DNA from: Amphibalanus amphitrite
Taxonomy: Eukaryota > Arthropoda > Thecostraca > Balanomorpha > Balanidae
Length of the DNA stretch: 64,000 nucleotides
Direction: 5' to 3'
NCBI RefSeq assembly: GCF_019059575.1
Contig: NW_024881597.1
Span: forward strand, 62,001-126,000
The position numbers were made by a program, and so were the translations under genes. Under the pieces are notes generated by a model. The model was not told where the DNA came from, ran no database searches, and saw only the letters and a list, made by a program, of their open reading frames with translations. This document shows, piece by piece, positions 1 through 10,300 of this stretch (the first letter of the stretch is position 1; every line of letters starts with the position of its first letter).

Positions 1-2
1 TG

Positions 3-701
3 TCGGGGGAGAAGAGAACGCTTCGACACCAAGTGGACAGTTTCCTGTTCGCGTACCGAAACACGCCACACACAGTCACTGGAAAAACGCCGGCGGAACT
101 GTTTCTTCGCCGAGCGCCGAGGACGCGTCTGTCCCTACTCAAGCCCAATTTGAAGGCTCAAGTGGAGAAGATGCAGGAGCAACAGAAAGCAAGTCATGAT
201 GGAAAGGACATGAAGCTGCGCGAATTCACAGCGCGGCAGCCTGTGTTCGTGCGGAATTGTCGCAGCGACCAGCGTGTGACGTGGGTACCGGGCATCGTCC
301 TGTGCCGTAAGGGACCGCATACGTACCTGTGCAGGGTTCACGGTCGAGTCCGGTTCGTCCACGTCAACCACCTTCGGCACGATCCTTCTCGCCGGGAGGA
401 GGCTCACGAGGAGACAGTGGGCCGACCGTCTCCGCCTCCGGTACTGGAACGCAGGGAGTCTGCGGCTGAACCGGACCGGTCGGTGACGACACGGGACCCA
501 GACCGGGTCTATCCTGATGAGTCAGCTACGCTGGATGAAGGACGGACGACTGACGACAACGAGGCAGAGAGTAGCAGTCGGGTGGAGCCTGCGCGGCCAT
601 CTTCGTTGTCACTGTCGCCTACACCGGCGCTGCGCAGGTCAAGTAGACCTAAGCGTGCGCCTCAGCGCCTGATTGAAATCAGCGCGCTGGCCTTTGGCTA
701 A
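3..701 (+). CDS. Ty3/Gypsy integrase C-terminal fragment (partial)
   Basis: This is the tail of a retrotransposon pol polyprotein, open from the window edge (frame 3) to a TAA at 699-701. Visible are the end of the integrase core (FAYRNTPHTVTGKTPAEL, typical of the helix after the catalytic Glu) and a basic C-terminal region with a GPHTYLCRV-like stretch that matches the GPY/F integrase module. A low-complexity acidic, Ser/Pro-rich tail follows. An A+G-rich tract (776-787) and a likely LTR follow at once, so this is the 3' end of an element whose body lies left of the window. Family assignment is by motif only. Confidence 0.85.
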   Translation, partial: SGEKRTLRHQVDSFLFAYRNTPHTVTGKTPAELFLRRAPRTRLSLLKPNLKAQVEKMQEQQKASHDGKDMKLREFTARQPVFVRNCRSDQRVTWVPGIVLCRKGPHTYLCRVHGRVRFVHVNHLRHDPSRREEAHEETVGRPSPPPVLERRESAAEPDRSVTTRDPDRVYPDESATLDEGRTTDDNEAESSSRVEPARPSSLSLSPTPALRRSSRPKRAPQRLIEISALAFG

Positions 702-787
702 AGTAGTAAGCATAGCTCATGTCAGTGTCTGGCGAAGCTCTTTGTGAAGTTGAAGTTGCAGTACGTCTTATGTTCCGAGGGGGAAAG

Positions 788-922
788 TGTACTGTATTGC
801 AGCATATTGCAGCATTTTAGGTCGCCAAGTGCGCCGAGATTGTAGTGGTCCTTTGGAGGGGGGAATAATAAACAACTCGCGTGGAAACCACGGGTCTAGC
901 CAGGAGGGCGCAAACCACTACA
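788..922 (+). repeat. Putative 3' LTR of the left-edge Gypsy element
   Basis: The segment begins TGTACTG directly after a polypurine tract (GAGGGGGAAAG) and ends CCACTACA, the TG...CA form of an LTR. It has an AATAAA-type signal near 870. The termini resemble those of the complete element at 21438-25524 (TGTAGTG...CACTACA). The partner 5' LTR is outside the window, so the boundaries are inferred. Confidence 0.6.
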
Positions 923-2199
923 CATAAATACCAAATATCTCAGATCACACTGCTTGAAATGCTTGCTGTAATAACGTAAGTCAATTTTATCGCCTTGAAA
1001 TGATTCACTTATCACGTGCAATATGTGCTTGATATTTGTTTGTGCTCTTTATTGGTGACAAACTATCTTTTCTTGTTTAATATGCACAGGACTGTCAACA
1101 CACCTTATGCAATTTGCAATGCGGCAACAATAAATGATGCCGAGGACTTTGTTTATTCCGTTACCATGGAGACGATTTCGTGAGGCTTGACTTCAAACCT
1201 TAAACGTTTAAATAAATGTTTTGTAGTAAATGTAAGCGTTCTGATACACATTTAAAAATAAATTAACGTTAAATATTTAACACACTTTTATTTCTACGTC
1301 CGTGCTTAAAGGTTAGGATTGCCCTTATCCTGCGCTGTAATTTCAGAAAACAATTTGCTTCTTTGGTCGACGAGGAACGCCGCAAAGACGCGAGTAGTTC
1401 GTCCAAGGCCATAGAAACTACAGGTAGCGACAACACGCGTTTGACCTTGAATTCCGCCGGCCGGCGGGTGACGTCACTGGCGGCGAGCCACTCGGCGGCC
1501 CCGTCCGGCGACGTACTAAAACCGACTGTTTCAAACCTCGTAATGGTAAAGTTTGTCTTAAAATGAGATGCATTTAAATGTATCACAAGGTAATATGAAA
1601 GCAACCTTACCTTCTGATATGCCACGACGGCTCTTATTCACGCATATACATACTAAATACGATCCTGTCAACATCGATTACTCCTGTCAACAGCGACAGG
1701 CGCCGGCAGATGGAAGATTAAGAGCTCGTCGGCTGTGTACGCATCCAAGCTGTAAAACTGCCATTTCAGTTTAAACTCCCATGTTAAAAGAAATATATTA
1801 ACAATCGTCGTCGTCACCTGTGGCCACCTCGTCGACAGATGCGCGCAGCGCCAGACTCCCTCCTACAGCGCCGCTGTGGCGGCACACACTCGCTTTCCCG
1901 TGCTCCTCCTAAGCCGCTGTAACAGCCACACACGCTGAAGTGGGGCTGGACCTTCACCGCGTGCACAAAGAACGAGCATCTTATCGGACGGACAATGCTA
2001 ACATCGGACAAGACTGTTAGTTATCAATTGTGACTTTATTCAAACATGGTTCCGCCGGACGATTCCCGGCTCCCGGTCAGCGGAGAACACCGTGATCTGG
2101 GAGAAGTTGATCTCAAACTTCTGCACGACGGACATCCACCAGACGGACGGCACATACAGCTGGCCCCGGCTCACCACTTGAAGCCATCCTCTTGGGTCT
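923..2199. other. No gene recognised
   Basis: Mixed-composition DNA with short ORFs only. No coding motifs, splice pattern, or terminal repeats could be supported here. Confidence 0.5.
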
Positions 2200-2400
2200 G
2201 GGACAGATGCTAATGCTCTTTTCCATGTCAAGCCTTCGGCCAAAGTGCCCCGCTGAAAGCAGTGCCTGATTTCTGTACATACAGCTAATAACATTCAAAT
2301 ACGCAAATTATTGAGCTTAGGAGTAGCTGCCGAAGACACTCCGACCACGAGCTTGATATGGAACGAAGTATAGGGCCTCTGCAGATGCATCGTCCATCCT
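2200..2400. repeat. Dispersed repeat, copy 1
   Basis: About 180 bp here, from the segment around GCCCCGCTGAAAGCA to GCTTGATATGGAAC, is recognisably the same sequence in the same orientation as 15245-15420. No function is apparent. It runs up to the stop codon of the possible exon at 2399-2605. Confidence 0.6.
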
Positions 2401-2605
2401 AACAGAGTCTGCGGTCCAAATGGCGGCATTTTTGAGCCACGAAACCCGCAGCGAAAGCCATCGTCTGGTAGGATATGTCGGCTTCCAGGCTGCTGGGCTC
2501 TGAGTGGGCGGCACCGCGGACCTCTGCACCAGCCACGCGCTGGAGATCCTCCTCCAGTTCCGCCAGCTCATCTGTGATCGGTCCAGCCGCGAAGGGCTCG
2601 TCGAA
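2399..2605 (-). CDS. Possible terminal exon, transposase-like (uncertain)
   Basis: On the minus strand a CAG acceptor (TTTTCCAG) is followed by 68 open codons and a TAG. The residues are protein-like: an acidic start (FDEPFAAGPITDELAELEED) and a FAAGFVAQKC stretch that loosely recalls the YVAGYVA segment of P/THAP-type transposases. A candidate upstream exon ends at 3146 (…EAGGIDVK, then GTGAGT) and would join in phase. Both readings are inference. It could be an old transposase remnant or the end of an unknown host gene. Confidence 0.3.
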   Translation of the reverse strand, partial: FDEPFAAGPITDELAELEEDLQRVAGAEVRGAAHSEPSSLEADISYQTMAFAAGFVAQKCRHLDRRLC

Positions 2606-2699
2606 CTGGAAAAGTTACACCAGCTGCGTTTGCAAATTTAAGATAATTGACACTGAGCGATACCATTGGGCATAGGAACTTGGCAACGAGCTGCGCAAG

Positions 2700-4301
2700 T
2701 CAAATTATGTTACCATGGTTTGCAATGTCCGTTTCTTTTAAAATTAACTGAACTATTGTAGACAAGCTAGAGCAATGGCATGGCAATGAAAAATAAACAC
2801 AATCACCATAGAATGCAAACCAATTACGATTCGCAAAACATGATTCTAAAGAAATACAAAAAGTTTATAATTCCAAATGAAAAATACGAGGACCAGGGAA
2901 ATCCCGTAACGTTTTTGATAATTCTTATAAATGATTTGTATTTCTAATTTCAAGTCCTAAAATTTCTATTAATTGAAAATAACATTTTAAATACTATAAA
3001 TTGACAAGTATCATAAATGTAATATACCTATTCCAGACTCTACTGCTCGCTCAGCATTTATGTTAATAAAAAAGCACCGCAAACGCTTACATTTACCAAG
3101 ACATAAAAAAGCCACTTTCCCATATTAAATATTGAGGTTACTCACCTTCACATCGATGCCTCCGGCTTCCAGAACAGAGTCCGACAGTGTGATTGGGCAT
3201 TGCTAAGATTCTTCAAAATGTTGATATTGATATTGGGCAATGCAACCACTTTGTTTACATATTAGTAGATTTTATTTATGAATTAGTCCAAAGTTCAACC
3301 ACTTCACAACCAAGTAACCACTTAAAATGATATCAACTCACAAATAAACCTCTAAAATCAACTGGCTGTATCAGCCCTATATGAGTATGAGTGGCCATGG
3401 CAAGGGCCACGGTAACCATGGTAACGACGGTTACGACTTGTTTGTCACCTGAAAATAAATGAGCCCAAAGCGCCAATACTGTCTCTGCTTAATGTTCACA
3501 AGCAGCTGAGTCTGGTTTTTGTTAGCAAATTCCTGCGCTCTGATTGGCCGCCATCGGGCGCCGCCAAGTACGTCATCGGAGCTTCTTCAGCAAGCAAAAC
3601 CGTGACCAATGGCGTTCCATTAGGTGTCACCCCCCTGAGTTCGTCTATACTTATTATAGGTCAATGTAACAGCACAACAGCTGAATGTGTACAGGCCTGT
3701 AGTTCCAAAATGCACGTGTGGAAAATATTACTGAACGGCTCTGGGAAAGAAAAATGGAATCTGAGGTCTTTAAATATTGTAGGCACGAGGCAGGGTATGG
3801 GCACGAGGCGTAGCCGAGTGCCGGAGATTTTTTGAAGACCGAGATTTTCATTTTTCTTCCAGAGCAAGTTCAGTAAGATATTTCCTATAGGTACGTCGTT
3901 TCGCTATCCATTCATTAACTCACAATCTTATTATCTAAATAACGTTTTTTAGAGTATTTTATTACAAAATCGCCAGAACTGTAGGTCATCAACCCGTGCC
4001 GGAAAACAGTGCAGGAAAGATCACGTGCAATATTTCCTGCACGGCTAGAATAATGCTAAAGGGATATCTCAGCGTATAGGAATTATCGGGAAGAAATCAC
4101 ATGTTAACATTAGTCGACGCTCGATTTTCTCAGGTTCAGTTTATGCCCGCTTTGCTCGCTAAAACACATGCTTATTCAAAAAACATACTTTGAGCCAGAG
4201 TCCGTTTGAAAAAAAAAACTATGGTGAACGAATTTCCTCAAGTTTAAATTAGGATTAATGATAAGTAAGACGAACTATTTTTTTTTCTTTCTTTAACCTA
4301 C
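2700..4301. other. A+T-rich sequence without recognised genes
   Basis: Only short ORFs occur. I searched this stretch by eye for the fifth and sixth exons expected for copper transporter gene A and did not find them. CCATGG/GGTAACC-type short palindromes cluster at 3395-3430. Confidence 0.5.
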
Positions 4302-4355
4302 CAGTGTCCTGGAGACGACACCCTGGAAGAAGCGACTCTGTCGACGAGGATCAAC
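4302..4355 (-). CDS. Ctr1: Copper transporter gene A, exon 4
   Basis: 54 bp between a TTTTGCAG acceptor and a GTAGGT donor. It encodes LILVDRVASSRVSSPGHW, the cytosolic loop between TM1 and TM2. Same length, phase and near-identical product as gene B exon 4 (33247-33300). Confidence 0.85.
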
Positions 4356-7300
4356 CTGCAAAACATATATCGCGTGTCATTTGAGCTTTTGTTGTTGAAA
4401 AGAGTGTCCAGTTGATACAAAGTGGTTCTATTACGATTTTTTGTGCCTTTCTCCCCAAGTGACATTTGCAGTGGTCATATTAGAACGTTAAGACCTTGGG
4501 CGAGGCCAAGTTGACTACGGTGTTCTGTTCACATTCTGAAGACAAGTCGAAATATACTTTATCATAATATTTGTTTCGTCTTGAGTTCTTTCACTCTCAT
4601 TAAAGAACATTATGAGCATAAGGTCCTCATTCTTTAACACCATAATATTGATAATAATGCTCAAACTAGTTAGCAATAGCTCATATTCAACGGCGCAAGG
4701 TAGTTGGCAATCACCCAGTCTGTTACAAGGAAATTAAGTAAAAAGAGGAAAACATGTCTTCTAATATCAATCCATAAATGCCCTCAGCCCTTTGATTTGG
4801 GATTTTTGCTGTAAAAACAAAAAAGTCTTCCCTAATGAACTGAAAAAGGATATAAGTGTTCTAAAACGTGAAAATTGCAGAAAGTGTTGTAAGATAAGTC
4901 ACGCCCTCCACCAAGGCGGAATCTCACTGTACTTTTCAGACAAATGATATTGGCAATTTACCTGAAAACCTTGAGGCCCTCGAAGAGAATGGACATGATG
5001 CCCACTCCTAGGCAGGCAGCGGTGAGGGTGCCAGCGTCATGCACGTGGAATCCCTCGAACCACAGTGAGAAGTGGTTACCGCCAAAAAAGGTCATCTGAA
5101 AGGGAGAACACAATTGTTTTCAAATCATGACTAAGGCAAGGTTGCGATCAATAACAACAAAAAAAAACACTTGACAATGGCAATGATAATATGCCTATTT
5201 GTTATTACGCTTAGAAATGGATTAATTCCGCGTGTTCATTCGATAACTCGTGAAATTGTAAAGACTCTTGCGAAATAAACACCTGTCAAAAAGCACACGT
5301 AATACGGTAATGCATGTGAAGCACTAGACTACGAATAGGTATGTAATAATGTTGTCTGATTTAGCGCACTGTTTCTATTACGTGCTTACCTGCATCATCA
5401 TGCCCACTTGTTTGGAACCCACGGAGTCGGTCGCGAGTGGCCCAGGAGTGTCTTCGGTGTCACTCGGGGGAGCATGGTTCACAGCCTTGCTGATCACCAT
5501 TGATGACGCTGATGGTAAGTGGTAACATTGGGTGGGCGTCAGAGCACCGGTCATAATGCTTGCAATATGTGATAAAATGAAAATATAACTTGTCAAAACT
5601 AAAAGAAAAGTGATGTGTTTGTAGGCGCGCTGACAGCATTTTGTCTTATTTTGTGTTATCATGAGGGTCATTCAGCATGAACATATATTTTGCAATGCAT
5701 TCCCTGCCGCAACACGATCTATAGACCCTAATGGTTTCCTAGTTACTCAGTCCCATTCGCCATTTTGATCCTTTTGATCCATTTGTAGCTTGTCTTATTC
5801 GTGTGCCAATGCTGCGTGCTCCAGGCTCTTAAAAATGAGTTTTACTTAGCATGAGATAGATGCCTACTTTAGGAGAGAGTTTGTTGATAAAGAAATGTTG
5901 TATCATGCTGGTCGTTATAATAAATTGTAAGATAACCTACTTTGACCGTAACCCGCGCTCCGCAGGGAAGCAAATTTTGCCTCTCCCGTTTTTTGTTTGT
6001 TTGGTTTTTGTTTTGGTAAAAGTTCTTAGTGCGTTACGCCAGTGACTTTCAGTAGGTACCTGTTTTATTTGTACCATCGAACTAACAAAAATAATGCCCT
6101 CTATCCGAAAAATGAACAAAATGACGTTCTAGTGTTGCAATGCAACACCGTTTCCGACCGTCTAATCTTTAATGTATGCGTTCACTTATGTTCACGCTTC
6201 TTACCGGAATGTGTGCTCAATCTCATGCATGAATACTGAATAACTATAGGATATCCAATGTCTTACTTAATCGACAGTCGACACTCGACATCCACAGTCC
6301 ACACTGATATCAAAACCTATCGTGGTGATAGCCCGCAGTGCTGACCTGACCATCTCCGGCACAGGCCATTCTGCGTCCTTTGGCGGCACAAGGGGGGATT
6401 GGTACGAACCCCCCCCCCCCTCGCGTTTGGCCCCTGATCGAGCTAGAGCTTCGCGGAAAAACGAGTGTGTTGCTTGTCACGAGAGCAAGCCGATGTTACT
6501 CAATTTTAAGGTCATCGGTTGACCTTCCAGGTCAGGTCACGACCTAAAAGTGGGGAAAATCGGAACCTGTTACAACGACGTAAAGTGTGGCTGCTATGTT
6601 TTTTTCGGGGTGCTGATCACGAATATCGTGTTAGTTGTGATCACAGATGATGTCTTTATGCATTTAGGACAAGGCGGCTCAGATCCGGTCAGGTCAACCA
6701 GTAGGGGTCGTGACGGGTATTCGTAGTACGAGTCAACCACCTCTGACAGCTTTGTAACTGCTATGAAGGTCCCAAAACCATTTCGTAAATGTTCAAATGG
6801 TTGTTAAATTCGAATTCAGCTCGAGAAACTAGCCTAGAAACATGTAAAACTCGAAAGAGCGAACCGAGGTCATCAAAGGTCAATGACCTGACCTGACCTT
6901 TAGGAGACCTTAACATCCACCCTAATGCATGGGAGCGGCATCAAATCACATGTTTGAACGTTTAAAACCACGAAAAGATTGCAAACGCGCGGCTAACGCG
7001 AGCCGACATACCCTGAATCGCGATTCCGGCCAAATATGGTCTCGGAAAGTAGGTCACAGGTCAAAGATCATTTGGGTCAGGGTCCTGAAATGTTAAGGGT
7101 AGATGTAAAATCGGTCAATGCAGAGGCACTTAAACTTTCGTCGGGATCGGCCACTTCTTACGCGAGTTATTCGCGACTGAGAAACCTTAGGGGGGTTGCA
7201 CCAACCCAGTGACGTACCCAAGGGGGGGGCCACGGGGGCCAAGGCCCCCCCCCCCCCTGAGCGCCGAAGGCGCTCAGGGGGCCCCTCAGGCCCCAGGATA

Positions 7301-10300
7301 TTTTTTAAACACTGGATAAAACGTCTTTTACTCGGAAGAAAAATTGATATTAAAGTTTCATTTATGTGCCCTGGGTACCCGAGGGGCCCCTGCAGTCATC
7401 CAAGGGCCCCCAGTTTACTGGGCCCCTGGTCGCCTAGGGGGCCTCTGGTAGCCGGGGGCCTGGTCTCATGGGGGCCCCTGATAGCCTGTGGCCCCTAGTC
7501 GCCTAGGGGGCCCTGGTCGCATGGGGGCCTCTGGTCGCATGGGGGGCCTCTGGTCGCATGGGGGGCCTCTGGTCGCATGGGGGGCCTCTGGTCGCATGAG
7601 GCCCCTGATCGACTGGGGGCCCCTAGTTGCCTAGGGGGCCCTGATAGCCGGGGGCCTGGTCGTATGGGCCCCTGATAGTCTGTGGCCCCTAGTCGCCTAG
7701 GGGGCCCTAGTCGCATGGGGGGCCTCTGGTTGCATGATATTGAGGCCCCTGATCGCCTGGGGGTACCTAGTCGCCCAGGGGCCCCTGGTAGCCGGGAGGC
7801 CTGGTCGCATGGGGCCCCTGGTTGCCTGGGGCCCCCGGTCGCCCCTAGTCGCCTGGGGGACCCTGGTCGCCTTGGGCCCCTGGTAGCCTGGGATCCCCTG
7901 GTCGCCTGGGGGCCCCTGATCGCCTGAGGGCCGCTGGTCACCTAGAGGGCCCCTGGTCGCCTGGGGGCCCCTGGTAGCCGGGGGCCTGGTCGCATGGGGC
8001 CCCCTGGTCGCATGGGGGTCCCCTGGTCGCCTGGGGGCCCCTGATCGCTTTGGGGACCTGATCGCATTGACCCTTGGTCGCCTGGAGGGCCCTAGTCGCC
8101 TGGGGCAGTGGGGCCCCTAGTCATCTGGAGGACCTGGTCGCCTGGGAACCCCTGGTTGACTGGGGGCCCCTGGTCGTCTGAAAGTACGCTTATCACCTGA
8201 TTGATCCCAAATCATCTGAGTGGCTACTGGCTACTGGATATAAGTAGTGACTGGAGTAGGCACTCATCTGAAGGAGCCAATATCTTTCACGGTGCCGGAG
8301 ATATCACAGAAAAACAAAAAGGCTAAACTGAATACCCCCCAACCTTGGCCCCAAAGGCGTCATTGGCTAACACAGGGATGTGGGTCGATTTGCAATCGCA
8401 TTTCCTCCTAAGTCCTATACCTCCAATTAATACAGAGTGTCCCAGAATTACCCAAGCATTTATTTTCTGGCTAAAAGTACAATTGCGCTCGTTTCCTAGT
8501 GAAACATATAATAGCCGCGTTTACATAGGGCTAGTTGCCAGATAGTGGAATTCCGATAACGAGACATTTATTCCCCACTATTATATTATATACCTACATA
8601 TCCGGAATTGGAGGATGTGCAGTAATTGAGGCGCTCGCTCATAAAATGCCGTGCGTTTCATGCACACTCCTCAAGCAAAAATATTTTTACTTTCCAATTT
8701 TCCACATTTTCTCAAGGCTTAGACCGTTACAGAGACCGTTTTAATTGACTTTGATGAAGTTGAACGCGAGAAATCACAACCAAATGCTACATTAGGTTGT
8801 AAAGAACTGAATTGCGTTTTCCCACACACGTGGCGTTTTCTCACCTACGTCTGCAGGAGAGACAGGACCCACTATGCCCCCCCCCCCCCCACCATCGAAA
8901 GGTTCTTCATGACTCCCGGGGGCCCCGGGGAACCTGGGGGGCCCTATACACTGTGGGGGGCCCCTTCGAAAGCAGGTGGCCCCCTCCTGGGCGAAATCCT
9001 GGGTACGTGCCTGCTGACCAACCCCCTGTGCAGCGAAAACCCTTAGATAAAAGTACGAAGTTCGTAATCTCCTCCAGCACCCTTAGGGTAAGGGCGGGCA
9101 AGAGGACGCGGGCGATAAGAGTACGCATCAGCTGTTTCGGTTGCTTAGCAACGCCGGCCTGTCGAGTTCATGAAGTGACATGAAGCCGCCATTGCGTGTT
9201 TGTCACCAACGGAGGGTGGGCGTTGTGCGGCGACGCTGTTGAGTTTAAAGGTAGTGTGCCACCTTTGAAAGATTTCCCATTTTATTTTTCCTAGGATAAG
9301 AAGCTTCTGTTTTTACCTAATATCGCAAAAAAAAATCAAAAATGGGCCTGGAATAGTGCCTTTTTCGCCTAAAAGTTTATCGGTTTTTAGATATGTATAA
9401 CAACTGTAGTGGGCTCACCTGCAAACAGGCGTCGGGCAACAATCGCGAATGCGGCGCACTTGTGACAATAAGCAAAGGTCATTATAGTGTTACGACCATA
9501 CGACGTACGGGAATGAGTTATCAGCTGTCTAATCGTAGACAACAGTCAACACAATGTCGAGCCTTAAACTGTAAGCCCGTATTGGTATTGTTTCTTTTAT
9601 TTGGCTGTCGAACATTATTTATGGTTTGAAATATGATTTTATGTAAAATAATTGATATGAAAAAGCCGTCTTATAAGTTATGACCCCATTTCACCACACG
9701 CAAGTGGCAGAAATGACAATGATCAGCTGACGCATTTTTCTTGGCCGAAGTCAGAGCGCGCAGCCCGACGCACCACCACCGCACCACAAAGTATGAGCAG
9801 AAGCCGCGCCCAAAGCCAGGGCCCCGGTAACGTGAGGTAGCCGAGTCGGGGCAGCGTGCGCTGACCCAAGCCGGGGCCGCAGCTTTGGGCGCGGTCTACC
9901 GCATCCCCGCGGGCAGCCCCGGGCTATCACATGACACCGGGAGGACGCGCGGCTCCGGCTTGGGTCAGCGCACGCTGCCCTGACTCGGCTACCTCACGTT
10001 ACCGGGGCCCTGGCTTTGGGCGTGGTCTACCGCACCACCTAACAGGCGTGTTCGAAACCGCAGGAGCTGATGATGAACGGGTTTATCGAAACTTGATTGG
10101 ATGAGCATATCGGTAATAGCGATTTCAGTGTGTGCATTTATTGTTCATAGTGGTGTGAAATGTGGTTGGGGTACGACCGACAACCCGTCGGGGCGAATTT
10201 CGCACTGGGGTACTCAAAATTTGAAGAATTTAAGACGTTTCCATGAGTTTTGAAGGTATGGATAAGTTCTAAAAATCCGGTTCTCCTTATCTGGGCCATT

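Larger units (their letters stand above)
6346..9042 (+). mobile_element. TTAA family 2 element, degraded copy with nested hAT-like insert
   Basis: Aligns with the intact copy at 12061-12964: the left end reads CTCCGGCACAGGCCATT, followed by the GGGGATTGGTACGAACCCCC hairpin and a TGACCT-rich interior. The left TTAA has decayed. The right end is split by an element at 7207-9016 and resumes as ACCAACCCCCTGTGC. It lies in intron 1 of copper transporter gene A. Confidence 0.8.

Noticed and set aside
1269-1625. 118-codon minus-strand ORF
   Set aside because: No signal, domain or splice context; composition like chance open frame.
3385-3445. Small Gly/His-rich peptide (MSMSGHGKGHGNHGNDGY)
   Set aside because: Lies on the opposite strand to the copper transporter and has no splice support; looks like a by-product of CCATGG/GGTAACC palindromes.
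7196-7941. Long ORFs on both strands over the GC-rich region
   Set aside because: They are products of the 18-19 bp minisatellite; the peptides are simple repeats with no domain.
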